Shown piece after piece: positions 13,673 through 24,998 of a stretch of 49,908 bases of DNA; position 1 is the first letter of the stretch; every line of letters starts with the position of its first letter. Source of the DNA: Candidatus Blastococcus massiliensis AP3 (GTDB lineage: Bacteria; Actinomycetota; Actinomycetes; Mycobacteriales; Geodermatophilaceae); the NCBI RefSeq assembly GCF_000582785.1, contig NZ_HG931173.1:1058557-1108464 (forward strand), read 5' to 3'. The notes beneath the pieces are model-generated. The model was not told the origin of the DNA. It searched no databases and worked only from the letters and a program-made list of their open reading frames with translations. Made by a program: the position numbers and the translations under genes.

Positions 13673-14479
13673 GTGGACCGCGACCTGCTCGAGTACGCCG
13701 TGGAGCTGGTCGAGGAGGCCGGGGGGCTGGCGGCCCGGCGGTTCGCCGAGGCCATGCCGCGGACCGGCGCCGCCGGCGCGACGACACCGGTCGAGGTGGA
13801 GGTGGAGCGGCTGCTGCGCACCCGGATCTCCGCCCGCTACCCCGACGATGCCGTGCTCGGGAAGGAGTCCGAACCCTGTGCGGGGACCGACCGCCGGCGC
13901 TGGGTGCTCGACCCGATCAACGGCACCAGCCTGTTCGCCCAGCGGGTGCCGACGTTCAACGTGCTGCTGGCCGTGGAGGACGCCGAGGGGCCGGCGGTCG
14001 CCGTCGCCGGCTACCCCATGAGCGACGAGGTGCTCTACGCCGGCCGGGGGCTGGGCTGCTGGCACTCGCTGGCCGGCCGACCGCTGCGGCAGGTGCACGT
14101 CAACGACCACGAGCGGCTGCGCGGCGCCGTGGTGGAGATGCTCAACCCGCTGGCCTGGTCGGAGGAGCTGCTGCTCACGCTGCACCGCGAGCTGTACCTG
14201 CAGCCGTGGACCAAGGGCGACGTGGACCTCGCCACCGGGCTGGCCGACGCGCTCGTCATCGCCGGCCAGCCGATGGGCTACGAGGACCTCGCCGTCCTGC
14301 CCCTGCTCGTCGGCGAGGCGGGCGGGCGGGTCACCGACCTGTCCGGGCGCCCCGTCCTGCTCGGCGACGGCACCGTGCTGGCCACCAACGGGCGGCTGCA
14401 CGACGCCCTGCTGGAACTCGTCGCCGGGCTCCCCCACGGCCGCGACTTCGCCGCGCTGCGCCGGGACCCGACCGCCTGA
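13673..14479 (+). CDS. Inositol-monophosphatase-like protein with altered metal motif
   Basis: This 268-residue protein follows the IMPase layout: GKESEP (metal Glu), WVLDPINGTSLFAQRVP, and GDVDLATGLADALVI near residue 185. In IMPases the central motif is D-P-[IL]-D-G-T, where the second Asp binds catalytic metal; here it is Asn (DPINGT). This may alter or abolish phosphatase activity or mark a subfamily with another substrate. Homologous activities include inositol-phosphate, histidinol-phosphate, fructose-bisphosphate and PAP phosphatases. GTG 13673 was chosen because CAAGAT lies eight bases before it. The gene converges on gabD2 with only ten bases between stops. Confidence 0.82.
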   Translation: MDRDLLEYAVELVEEAGGLAARRFAEAMPRTGAAGATTPVEVEVERLLRTRISARYPDDAVLGKESEPCAGTDRRRWVLDPINGTSLFAQRVPTFNVLLAVEDAEGPAVAVAGYPMSDEVLYAGRGLGCWHSLAGRPLRQVHVNDHERLRGAVVEMLNPLAWSEELLLTLHRELYLQPWTKGDVDLATGLADALVIAGQPMGYEDLAVLPLLVGEAGGRVTDLSGRPVLLGDGTVLATNGRLHDALLELVAGLPHGRDFAALRRDPTA

Positions 14480-14489
14480 CGACCGCGGA

Positions 14490-16076
14490 TCACTTCAGGA
14501 ACGGCGTCCGCTTCAGCAGCTTCAGACCGGCGGTCATCACCGAGGCGTACTTCTCCAGGGGCAGGCCGGGCATCGGCCCGATCGGCAGCCCGCGCTGCAC
14601 CGCGACGGTCTGCGACTCGGTGTACTTGAGGATCCCCTCGGCCCCGTGCCGCCGGCCGACGCCGGAGTCCTTCATGCCGCCCATGGGGGCGTCGTGGGAG
14701 GCCCAGGCCGCGGCGTAGGCCTCGTTGACGTTCACCGTTCCCGACCGGATCCGGGTGGCGAGCTCGGCGCCCCGCCGCGGACTCGACCAGATGCTGGCGT
14801 TGAGGCCGTACTCCGTGTCGTTGGCCCGCTCGACCGCCTCGTCGGCGTCGCGGACCCGCGTCACGGCGACCACCGGGCCGAACGTCTCGTCGCGGCAGAG
14901 GTCCATCTCCTCGGTGACGCCCTCGAGCACCGTCGGCTCGTAGAACAGCGGCCCGAGGTCGGGGCGGGGCTTCCCGCCGGCCAGGACCCGCGCCCCCTTG
15001 GCGACGGCGTCGTCGACGTGCGCGCGCACCGCGTCGAACTGGTCCTGGCTGACGAGGGATCCCATCTCGGCGTCCCACGTGGTCCCCGCAGCCAGCCTCA
15101 TCGCCTGCACGCGCTCGGCGAAGGCGGGCACGAACCGGTCGTAGACCGCGTCCTCGACGTACATCCGCTCGATGCTGATGCACAGCTGGCCGGAGTTGGA
15201 GAAGCAGGCGCGGATGGCGCCCTCGACCGCCTTGTCCAGATCGGCGTCTGCCAGGACGACCATCGGGTTCTTGCCGCCCAGCTCGGCCGAGAAGCCGATC
15301 AGCCGGCGGGCGCACTGCTCGGCGACGATCCGTCCGGTCGCGGTGGAGCCGGTGAACATCAGGTACTCGACGCCCTCGATCAGCGGCGCCCCGAGCACCT
15401 TCCCGGCACCGGTCACCACCTGGAAGAGGTCTCGCGGCAGGCCGGCCTCGAACAGGAGCTCGACGGCGATCAGGGCGGTGAACGGCGTCTGGGCGTCGGG
15501 CTTGAGGACGACGCCGTTGCCGGCCAGCAGCGCCGGGATCGCGTCGGACACCGCCAGGGTCAGCGGGTAGTTCCACGGGCTGATGACCCCGACCAGGCCC
15601 TTGGGGTGGTGGTGCTCGACGGTGCGGGTCAGCACCGGCAGCGCACCCTGGCGGCGCGTCGGGCGCAGATGCTTCGCCGCGGTGTTCGCGTAGTACCGCG
15701 CGGTCATGGCGACGTCGGCCAGCTCCTCGAAGGCGCTGACCCGGTTCTTGCCGGTCTCGGCCTGGGTGACGTCGAGGATCTGCTCCTGCCGCTCGAGCAC
15801 CAGGTCGTGGTAGCGGAGCATCACCGCGCAGCGCTCGGCCAGCGGGCGGGCCGCCCACTCGGCCTGGGCCGCCCGCGCCCTGCGCTGCGCCTCGGCGACG
15901 TCCTCGGCGGTGCAGGTCGGCACCTCCCCGATCACCGCCCCGTCGACAGGCGCGTGCGACGCCTGGCGGGGGCGTCCGGGGGCCGCGGTGACCAGCGCCG
16001 CGAGGCGGCCGGCGAGGGCGGGGTCCAGGGGGCCGGGGGTGGTGGTGCCCGTCGGGGCGAGCTCGGCGGTCGACAT
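14490..16076 (-). CDS. gabD2: Succinate-semialdehyde dehydrogenase (GabD2 type)
   Basis: This 528-residue NAD(P)-dependent aldehyde dehydrogenase carries Asn169 (SPWNYP), Glu265 (SAELGGKNP) and the nucleophile Cys299 (SNSGQLCISIER). The middle and the C-terminal MGGMKDSGVGRRHGAEGILKYTESQT closely resemble mycobacterial GabD2 as I remember it. The enzyme oxidises succinic semialdehyde to succinate, feeding GABA or 2-oxoglutarate-derived carbon into the TCA cycle, where sdhCAB (17573-21065) would use it. ATG 16076 is used; no strong Shine-Dalgarno is visible. It may head its own transcript, separated by 39 bases from the minus-strand reductase. Confidence 0.92.
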   Translation of the reverse strand: MSTAELAPTGTTTPGPLDPALAGRLAALVTAAPGRPRQASHAPVDGAVIGEVPTCTAEDVAEAQRRARAAQAEWAARPLAERCAVMLRYHDLVLERQEQILDVTQAETGKNRVSAFEELADVAMTARYYANTAAKHLRPTRRQGALPVLTRTVEHHHPKGLVGVISPWNYPLTLAVSDAIPALLAGNGVVLKPDAQTPFTALIAVELLFEAGLPRDLFQVVTGAGKVLGAPLIEGVEYLMFTGSTATGRIVAEQCARRLIGFSAELGGKNPMVVLADADLDKAVEGAIRACFSNSGQLCISIERMYVEDAVYDRFVPAFAERVQAMRLAAGTTWDAEMGSLVSQDQFDAVRAHVDDAVAKGARVLAGGKPRPDLGPLFYEPTVLEGVTEEMDLCRDETFGPVVAVTRVRDADEAVERANDTEYGLNASIWSSPRRGAELATRIRSGTVNVNEAYAAAWASHDAPMGGMKDSGVGRRHGAEGILKYTESQTVAVQRGLPIGPMPGLPLEKYASVMTAGLKLLKRTPFLK

Positions 16077-16114
16077 GCCGGGGCCCTACCCGGGTCGCCG
16101 GGCGTCCACGCAGG

Positions 16115-16829
16115 TCAGGCGCTGGGGCCGAAGCGCTCCACCCGGATGGACGACGCCGGGCGTCCCGACGCCAGCAGCAGCTGGGTCGCCGCCTCCGCGA
16201 ACGGCGCCGACCCGCAGACGTACACCGTCTGGTCGGGCTCCCACAGCGGGAGGAGCTCCTCGGCGTGCAGCCGTCCGGCCGGCCGGATGCCGTATGCCTC
16301 GCGGGTGAGCGCGATCAGCGCGCCCGCGGCGACCAGCTCGTCGGCGTACGGCAGGCCGGCGAGGGTGCGGGCGGAGACCGCGATCCGCAGCAGGTCCTCC
16401 CGTCCGGTGGCGCGGGCGTGCCGCAGCATCGACACGAACGGGACGACACCGGACCCGCCGGCGACCAGCAGGGCCGGCGACTCGCCGTCCCAGACGAACC
16501 AGCCGCCGATCGGCCCCCGCAGCTCCAGCTCGTCGCCGGGCTCCACGACATCGGCCAGGTGGATCGACACCTCGCCGTCGTCGAGCCGCTCGACGAACAG
16601 CTCCACGAGCGGGTCGGCCGGCGCGGAGGCCACGGAGTAGGAGCGCTGGGCGGTGTAGCCGTCCTCGGCGGTCAGCCGGACGACGTAGTGCTGCCCGGGC
16701 AGGTGGTCGACCCGGTCGTGGACGTCGAGGCGCAACTGCACCGAGCGCTGCACCGGGCGCCGCACGCCCGCCACCGTCGCGGTCCGCCATCCCCCGGCCG
16801 GCGCCGCGCGGCCGGCACCGGACAGCGGG

Positions 16830-16837
<8 letters not shown>
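16115..16837 (-). CDS. FAD/NAD(P)-binding ferredoxin-reductase-type oxidoreductase
   Basis: This 240-residue protein has the flavin-binding RSYSVASAP motif (R-x-Y-S), DELELRGPIGGWF, the NAD(P) site LLVAGGSGVVPFVSMLRHA and the terminal VYVCGSAPFAEA. There is no C-terminal 2Fe-2S ferredoxin domain, so it resembles compact ferredoxin/flavodoxin reductase modules. GTG 16837 overlaps the stop of the molybdopterin oxidoreductase by eight bases, so the two are translationally coupled and very likely form an electron-transfer pair, with the flavoprotein passing NAD(P)H electrons to the molybdoenzyme or the reverse. An internal start is possible. Confidence 0.9.
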
Positions 16838-17438
<601 letters not shown>

Positions 17439-17490
17439 GGCTTTCCTCTTTTCTCGGCTGCGGGCCACCCGTCAGTCAACGACCCGGTCG

Positions 17491-17510
17491 GCCGGTAAGG
17501 CAAGCCTTAC
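17491..17510. promoter_or_regulatory. Candidate DtxR/IdeR iron box
   Basis: GTAAGGC and GCCTTAC form a perfect dyad around AA (17495-17510). Aligned to the 19-bp DtxR/IdeR consensus, 17491-17509 matches about 12 positions, including GGT-AGGC-A-CCT. It lies 53 bases before the molybdopterin oxidoreductase start and 62 before sdhC. Iron control of succinate dehydrogenase is known in Corynebacterium, there through the DtxR-RipA cascade. Confidence 0.4.
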
Positions 17511-17518
17511 GAGAGAGG

Positions 17519-17565
17519 GGTCACCGCGCGTTGACATGGTCACCGGACCTGGAACGTCCTAGTTT
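17519..17565 (+). promoter_or_regulatory. sdhC: sdhC promoter region with GGTCACCG direct repeats
   Basis: TAGTTT (17560-17565) ends seven bases before GTG 17573, suggesting a leaderless sdhC mRNA. GGTCACCG occurs at 17519-17526 and 17538-17545, 19 bases apart, and a similar GGTCACGG at 17575-17582, so a regulator could bind the same DNA face. A TTGACA (17531-17536) is 23 bases from TAGTTT, too far for a standard pair. Confidence 0.45.
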
Positions 17566-17572
17566 TGTCGCC

Positions 17573-18274
17573 GTGGTCACGGTGACGGACGGCGTTCAGC
17601 GCAGAACTCCCAAGGCGGCGAAGACGAGTTCGGTCTTCAAGAAGGTCGTCATGGCGGTCAGCGGCATCATCCTGGTGCTGTATCTGATCGCGCACATGAT
17701 CGGAAACCTCAAGGCGTTCTCGGGCGCCGAGGAGTTCAACCACTACTCGGAGTGGCTGCGGACGATCGGCAACCCGGCCCTGCCGGGCGCCACCACGCTC
17801 TGGCTGATCCGGATCATCCTGCTCGTCGCCGTGCTGGCGCACATCTGGGCGGCCGTCTCGCTGTGGCGCCAGGCCCGGCGGGCCCGCCCCGAGCGGTACG
17901 TCACCAAGAAGAGCGCCGCGCAGAGCTACGCCTCGCGGACCATGCGCTGGGGTGGCGTGATCATCGCCGCCTTCGTCATCTGGCACCTGCTCGACCTCAC
18001 CTTCGGCACCGTCAACAGCCAGGGCGACGCGGAGCCGTACGACCGCCTGGTCGCGAGCTTCTCCAACCCGGTGTCCACCGCCTTCTACGCGATCGCGGTG
18101 ATCCTGGTCGGCATGCACCTCCGGCACGGCATCTGGAGCGCCACCCAGACCCTCGGGCAGAGCAACCGCCGTCGCGAGGTGACGGTGAACTACGCGGCCA
18201 CCGGCATCGCCACGCTGCTCACCCTGGGCTTCCTGCTCGTGCCCTTCTCCGTCCTCTTCGGTCTGATCGACTAA
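17573..18274 (+). CDS. sdhC: Succinate dehydrogenase membrane anchor (cytochrome b type)
   Basis: This 233-residue protein has five hydrophobic helices (about residues 21-42, 66-90, 122-142, 165-185 and 207-229) with histidines HMIGN, HIWA, HLLD and GMHLRHG placed to bind haem b. This is the single-polypeptide anchor of Bacillus/Wolinella-like and mycobacterial Sdh1-type complexes. It anchors SdhAB and passes electrons to menaquinone. GTG 17573 was chosen over an upstream GTG because TAGTTT sits seven bases before it. It heads the order sdhC-sdhA-sdhB, with 26 bases to sdhA. Confidence 0.93.
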   Translation: MVTVTDGVQRRTPKAAKTSSVFKKVVMAVSGIILVLYLIAHMIGNLKAFSGAEEFNHYSEWLRTIGNPALPGATTLWLIRIILLVAVLAHIWAAVSLWRQARRARPERYVTKKSAAQSYASRTMRWGGVIIAAFVIWHLLDLTFGTVNSQGDAEPYDRLVASFSNPVSTAFYAIAVILVGMHLRHGIWSATQTLGQSNRRREVTVNYAATGIATLLTLGFLLVPFSVLFGLID

Positions 18275-18300
18275 GACTCTTCCGCCTAGGAGACCCAGGC

Positions 18301-20243
<1,943 letters not shown>

Positions 20244-20247
<4 letters not shown>

Positions 20248-21065
20248 CAGCGACCCACGAAGGCACCATGCGCTCCAGCGTCGGCGACCCCGGCGCCGGC
20301 AAGCGCGGCATGAACCTCACGCTGCGCGTCTGGCGCCAGCAGGGGCCGACGGTCAAGGGCAAGATGGTGACCTACAAGGTCACCGACATCTCCCCCGACA
20401 TGTCGTTCCTCGAGATGCTCGACGTGCTCAACGAGCAGCTGATCATGCAGGGCGACGACCCGGTCGCCTTCGACCACGACTGCCGCGAGGGCATCTGCGG
20501 CATGTGCGGCCTCATGATCAACGGTGAGGCACACGGCCCCCAGCAGACCACCACGTGCCAGCTGCACATGCGCTCGTTCAAGGACGGCGACTCGATCGAC
20601 ATCGAGCCGTGGCGCGCCTCGCCGTTCCCGGTGATCAAGGACCTCGCCGTCGACCGGCGCGCGTTCGACCGGATCATCCAGGCCGGTGGGTACATCTCCG
20701 TCCCGACCGGGACCGCACCCGAGGCGCACGCGACGCCGGTGCCGAAGAAGGACTCCGACGCCGCCTTCGACGCCGCGACCTGCATCGGCTGCGGCGCCTG
20801 CGTGGCCGCCTGCCCGAACGCGTCCTCGATGCTGTTCACGGCCGCCAAGGTCACCCACCTCGGCCTGCTCCCCCAGGGCCAGCCCGAGCGCAACGACCGC
20901 GTGGTCAACATGGTCCACCAGCAGGACCTCGAGGGCTTCGGTGGTTGCACGAACATCGGCGAGTGCTCCCACGCGTGCCCGAAGGGCATCTCGATGGAGA
21001 CCATCTCGCGGCTGAACCACGACCTGCTCGGCGCCCTGCGCGCAGGGGCCCGCCCCAAGAGCTGA
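20244..21065 (+). CDS. sdhB: Succinate dehydrogenase iron-sulfur subunit
   Basis: This protein of about 273 residues carries three clusters: [2Fe-2S] ligands in [12 protein letters not shown] with the later TTTCQLH, then [12 protein letters not shown] and [15 protein letters not shown] for the [4Fe-4S] and [3Fe-4S] clusters. It carries electrons from SdhA to the membrane anchor. GTG 20244 overlaps the sdhA stop by four bases; an ATG at 20268 is an alternative start. A two-hairpin terminator and palindrome F follow the stop, closing the operon before the convergent GGDEF-EAL gene. Confidence 0.95.
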
Positions 21066-21071
21066 GCACGT

Positions 21072-21129
21072 CGTCGTCCTCCGGACGACACCGCGACGGG
21101 CGGGGATCCCCACACCGGGATCCCCGCCC
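21072..21129 (+). terminator. Tandem hairpins ending the sdh operon
   Basis: A 7-bp hairpin (GTCGTCC, loop TCC, GGACGAC; 21072-21088) is followed by a perfect 13-bp stem (21098-21110 with 21117-21129) with a 6-base loop. No T-run is present. Palindrome F, 11 bases on, would form a third hairpin. Confidence 0.8.
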
Positions 21130-21139
21130 TCCGCCGTCT

Positions 21140-21167
21140 CCGGGACTTTCGGCGCCGAAAGTCCCGG
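21140..21167. repeat. Intergenic palindrome, copy F (extended to 28 bp)
   Basis: The 22-bp element (21143-21164) is identical to copy A and is extended by three paired bases on each side, so 28 bp are perfectly self-complementary. It lies between convergent sdhB and the GGDEF-EAL gene, 15 bases from the latter's stop. Confidence 0.95.
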
Positions 21168-21181
21168 TGCCGTCGTCGGGC

Positions 21182-23476
21182 TCAGCGCACGGAGGTGCGG
21201 CTTCGATCCTCGAGCCAGGTCCACAGCGCCTCGGCGGGCAGCGGCCGGCTGAGGTGGTAGCCCTGGACGACGTCGCAGCCGAGGCCGGCGAGCGCGTCCA
21301 CGGTGTCCTGGTCCTCGGCGCCCTCCGCCACCAGCACCAGCCCGAGGGCGTGGGCCAGCTGCAGCGTGGAGGTGACGATCGACTCGGCGCGGGGACTCCC
21401 GGTCATGGCGCCGACGAAGATGCGGTCCAGCTTCAGCTCGGTGACCGGTAGCGCCGCCAGGTAGGCCAGGCTGGAGTAACCGGTGCCGTAGTCGTCGATG
21501 GCGACCCCGACACCGTCGTCGCGCAGCCGGCGGAGCACCCGCACGGCCCGCTCGCGGTCCTCCATGAGCAGGCTCTCGGTCACCTCGAGGACGAGGCAGG
21601 CAGCCGGCAGGTCGTACCTGGCGAGCAGCGCGCGCACCTGGTCCGGGAACTCCTCGTCGACCAGGTTGGACGGGCTGACGTTGACCGCCATGGTCAGCCG
21701 GCGGCCGCGGTCGGCCCAGGCGCGGCACTGGGCCAGCGCCACGTCGACGACCCGGTCGGTCAGCTGGGCCATGAGGCCCGCGGACTCGGCGAGGTCGATG
21801 AACGCGTCGGGGTAGAGCAGGCCACGGGTGGGGTGCTGCCAGCGGACGAGCGCCTCCACGCCGTCGACGCGGCCGGTCGGGAGTGCCAGCTTGGGCTGGT
21901 AGTGCAGCACCAGCTCGCCGCCCTCGATGGCGCGGCGCAGCTGGGCGACGTCCTCCAGCCGGTGCCGGCCGTGCCCGTCGCGGTCCTCGTCGTAGGTCGC
22001 GACCCCGCTGCGGGTGGACTTGGCCGAGTACATGGCCAGATCCGCCAGCTGCAGGAGCTCCGCGGCGCTGGCCGAGTCCTCCGGCCCGACGGCGACGCCG
22101 ACGCTGGCGTCGACGCTGAGACCCATGCCGCTGAAGGCGAACGGCCGCTGCAGCTGGGCCCGGAGCCGGTCGGCGAGCAGCTGGGCGCCGTCGGCGTCCA
22201 GGTCGTCGGCGAGGACGACGAACTCGTCGCCACCGAGGCGGGCCAGCACGTCACCGGTGCGGAGCTGGCCGCGCAGGCGGGGACCGACCTGCGCCAGCAG
22301 GGCGTCTCCGACGGCGTGCCCGAGCGAGTCGTTGATCTCCTTGAAGCGGTCCAGGTCGATCACGAGGACGGCGGTGCGCTCGCCCTCGGACAGCCGCAGG
22401 TCGGCCGCCCCGAGCGCCTCGAACACCGAGCGCCGGTTGGGCAGGCCGGTGAGCTCGTCGGTGCGCGCCTGCCGGCGGCTGTCGGCGAGCGCCCGGACGT
22501 CGCGGAAGGTCAGACCCGTGCGGGCCAGCGCGGCGAGGACGGCGACGAGCGCGAACCCGCCGGCCACCGGGTCGCCCGGTCCGAGGTACCCGCGGAAGAG
22601 CAGGGCGAGGGCGACGAGCGAGCAGACCCCGGGGATCAGCAGTGCGCTGCCCCCGTCGGGGCGCGGCGTCGTGCGCGGGGCGGTGCGCTGGGTGGCGGCC
22701 ATGCCGCAGCAGACGAAGGCGAGCCCCCAGGCGATGTCCAGCGGTCCGCCGACGACGTAGGTGCCGTGCGCCGACTGGTAGGCGTAGACGGTGTCGGTGA
22801 CGACGAAGATGCCGAGGCCGGCGGTGACCCACCACCAGCCCGGCCCCGCTCCCCGGCCGATGAGCACCAGGCCACCGGCGATGAGGCTCAGCAGCAGCAG
22901 GTCGCCGATCGGGTAGAGCATCGCGGTCGTGACGACGAGGACGCTGCCGTCGGTGGCCTGCAGTTGCGCCCCGATGCCGGCCGCGGCGGCCACCGCGGCG
23001 GCGGTGCAGCCGGTCACGAGGACGTCGAGCCACATGCTGGCCGTCGGCCGCCCGACGCGGGCCCGGAGGAGCAGCAGGAACGCTGCGAAGGCCAGGGGGA
23101 AGAAGCCCAGGTACGCGATGTCGGACCACGCCGGCCGGGGCACGACGTCGAGCCCGCGGTAGTGGAACTCGTAGAGGCTGGCCCCGCCCAGGTAGCAGAA
23201 GACCGCGGCGGCGAAGCACCACCAGGAGGTGCGGTCGGCGGGCGACCCGGCGCCGCGGACGACGAGGATCAGCACCAGGCCGGCGAGGAACACGAGCTTG
23301 CCCTGCGCCGCCAGCAGGTCGCCGACGGCGTCGACGCCCAGCCCGGCGGCCGCGAGCGCCGCCACCCACATCCCGACGAATCCGGCGGCGAGCAGGCGGA
23401 CGGCACGCAGGGACCGCTCGTCGTCGCGCGCCTCGTCGGACAGGTCCACGAGGACGTCGGGGTGCCGTTCGCCCAT
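21182..23476 (-). CDS. Membrane-bound GGDEF-EAL cyclic-di-GMP protein
   Basis: This 764-residue protein has about ten membrane helices in residues 25-320, a short linker, then a GGDEF domain with an intact motif at 415-419. An inhibitory RTGD site lies exactly five residues before it (406-409). The EAL domain begins near 520 with EALVRWQHP (541), NVSPSNL, VTESLLM, DDYGTGYSSLAYL and KLDRIF. Both catalytic halves look intact, so it could make and degrade cyclic di-GMP; one half may dominate or regulate the other. ATG 23476 follows GGGAGGG. The membrane part may sense lipids, light or redox; no ligand can be read. Confidence 0.92.
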   Translation of the reverse strand: MGERHPDVLVDLSDEARDDERSLRAVRLLAAGFVGMWVAALAAAGLGVDAVGDLLAAQGKLVFLAGLVLILVVRGAGSPADRTSWWCFAAAVFCYLGGASLYEFHYRGLDVVPRPAWSDIAYLGFFPLAFAAFLLLLRARVGRPTASMWLDVLVTGCTAAAVAAAAGIGAQLQATDGSVLVVTTAMLYPIGDLLLLSLIAGGLVLIGRGAGPGWWWVTAGLGIFVVTDTVYAYQSAHGTYVVGGPLDIAWGLAFVCCGMAATQRTAPRTTPRPDGGSALLIPGVCSLVALALLFRGYLGPGDPVAGGFALVAVLAALARTGLTFRDVRALADSRRQARTDELTGLPNRRSVFEALGAADLRLSEGERTAVLVIDLDRFKEINDSLGHAVGDALLAQVGPRLRGQLRTGDVLARLGGDEFVVLADDLDADGAQLLADRLRAQLQRPFAFSGMGLSVDASVGVAVGPEDSASAAELLQLADLAMYSAKSTRSGVATYDEDRDGHGRHRLEDVAQLRRAIEGGELVLHYQPKLALPTGRVDGVEALVRWQHPTRGLLYPDAFIDLAESAGLMAQLTDRVVDVALAQCRAWADRGRRLTMAVNVSPSNLVDEEFPDQVRALLARYDLPAACLVLEVTESLLMEDRERAVRVLRRLRDDGVGVAIDDYGTGYSSLAYLAALPVTELKLDRIFVGAMTGSPRAESIVTSTLQLAHALGLVLVAEGAEDQDTVDALAGLGCDVVQGYHLSRPLPAEALWTWLEDRSRTSVR

Positions 23477-23597
23477 GCCCTCCCATCGGCCGGTGGCAGG
23501 GTGATCTAGAGCACTTCTCCGCAACCGGGCCGCGGCTCTCCCTCGACCGGGGGACGTCGTCTCCCCGGAGCCCTCCCGTCGACGAGAATCGATCCCC

Positions 23598-23987
23598 GTG
23601 CTGACCTGGGACGACGTCGCTCGCGCCTGCCTGGCGCTGCCGGCGACCACCGAGGCGGTGTCCGCATCCGGACGCCGCCGCTGGCTGGTGCGCGGGAGGA
23701 CGTTCGTGCGGGAGCGGCCGCTGCACCGCACGGACCTCGACGAGCTGGGCGGGGCCGCGCCGGACGGCCCCGTGCTGGTGGCCTACGTCCCCGACGAGGG
23801 CGCCAAGGCCGCGCTCCTGGCCACCGAGCCGGACGTCTGGTTCACCACGTCGCACTTCGACGGCCGGCCGGCGCTCATGTGCCGGCTGGACGCCCTCGAC
23901 CACCGGGCGCTGACCGAGCTGGTGGCCGAGGCGTGGGCCAGCCGGGCACCCCGCCGGCTGGTGGCCGAGCACCCCCTGCCGTCCTGA
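23598..23987 (+). CDS. MmcQ/YjbR-family protein
   Basis: This 129-residue protein has the pattern LTWDDVARACLALPATTEAVS, a W-x-V-R-G-R-x-F strand, PDVWFTTSHFDGRPALMCRLD and a final helix LTELVAEAWASRAPRRLVAEH. The family has a double-wing DNA-binding-like fold of unconfirmed function. GTG 23598 is preceded by GAGAAT at eight bases, consistent with a leaderless message. A second member of the same family lies at 45794-46207; the two share the ending pattern AP-[KR]-R-L-A/V. It converges on the DUF1028 gene with nine bases between. Confidence 0.85.
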   Translation: MLTWDDVARACLALPATTEAVSASGRRRWLVRGRTFVRERPLHRTDLDELGGAAPDGPVLVAYVPDEGAKAALLATEPDVWFTTSHFDGRPALMCRLDALDHRALTELVAEAWASRAPRRLVAEHPLPS

Positions 23988-23996
23988 CGCTGGCGG

Positions 23997-24896
23997 TCAG
24001 CTGCGCGGCGGGACGATCCTCTCGATGACGTCGGCCGGCATCAGCCCCGCCTTGCCGAAGCGCCGGGCGGCCTCCAGGAACTGGGGGGCGCAGCCGGCGA
24101 GATGGGCGAGCATGTCGCGGGCGGCGTCCTCCCGGCCGGCCAGCGCGGCGACGACCGCCCGCCACATGAGCTGGTCGGGTTCGGTCTGCGGGTCCATGGG
24201 CCGCAGCAGCTCGAGCTCGCGATCGGCGGTGAACGGGTCGCCGTCGATGGCGAGCTGGAACGCGCGGACCACGTCCTGGTACCGGGCGCGGGTCACCAGC
24301 AGGGCGGCCAGGGCGTCGATCGGCTCGTCCGAGTCGTCGACCCGCAGGTCCACCACCATGTCGTGCCACGGGCGACCGGTGGTCGTCGCGCGGATGACCA
24401 TGATCGCCGCGGACCGGCGCCCCCGGAAGTCGCCACCGGCCTCCTCCCCCGCCTGCAGGGCGGTCAGCAGCCGCTGCGCCAGCGGACCGCCCGATCCCTC
24501 GAACCGCTCCACCATCGACTCCCACACCTGCTCCGAGGCGGCCATGTTGGCCAGCGCCACGCAGGTGTCGCCGACGAGGTGCCCGGCCGCGTCGACGCAC
24601 TGCCCGCCGGTGTAGGCCGCGAGGTCCCCGTTGACGCCGAGGATGGCCAGCTGCCGGCGCTCCGGCTGGGGATCGACGCTGCTGAGGGCGGTGAGCACCT
24701 CCTGCGCGGTGAAGCCGCCCTGCAGGAGGTCCAGGCCGACGGCGCCGTACATGGGCTCGGCCATCGACTGGGTGGCGATGACGCCGTGACCGGGCAGCGC
24801 GAACGGAACGCTGTTGCCGACGGCGAAGGCCTGGGACTGGGTGGCGACGCCCATCTCCCCGGTCTCGGGGTCCCGGGCGACGATCGAGAAGGTCAC
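23997..24896 (-). CDS. DUF1028-family Ntn-hydrolase-like protein
   Basis: This 299-residue protein begins V-T-F-S-I-V-A-R-D with ETGEMGVATQSQAFAVGNSVPFALPGHGVIATQS, the strongly conserved DUF1028 N-terminus; the residue after the start (Thr) may become an N-terminal nucleophile as in Ntn hydrolases. A central GGQCVDAAGHLVGDTCVALANMA and GGDFRGRRSAAIMVI also fit. About 80 C-terminal residues are a helical extension possibly forming a peptidoglycan-binding or helical repeat module. Start GTG 24896 was chosen by homology-like sequence; the upstream frame is Cys/Arg-rich and unlikely to be coding. No substrate is known. Confidence 0.88.
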   Translation of the reverse strand: MTFSIVARDPETGEMGVATQSQAFAVGNSVPFALPGHGVIATQSMAEPMYGAVGLDLLQGGFTAQEVLTALSSVDPQPERRQLAILGVNGDLAAYTGGQCVDAAGHLVGDTCVALANMAASEQVWESMVERFEGSGGPLAQRLLTALQAGEEAGGDFRGRRSAAIMVIRATTTGRPWHDMVVDLRVDDSDEPIDALAALLVTRARYQDVVRAFQLAIDGDPFTADRELELLRPMDPQTEPDQLMWRAVVAALAGREDAARDMLAHLAGCAPQFLEAARRFGKAGLMPADVIERIVPPRS

Positions 24897-24998
24897 CGCC
24901 CCGGGCTGCCCGCATCGGCGGGGAGAGCAAACACCGGGGGTCCGGCGGCCGCACCGGAGGCACTGGCGCCCGTGGCTCCGCGGCGGTAGGGAGGGCAC

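Noticed and set aside
17531-17536. TTGACA as -35 box of sdhC
   Set aside because: It is 23 bases from TAGTTT and would leave only 15 bases to GAACGT, so it does not form a standard pair with either.
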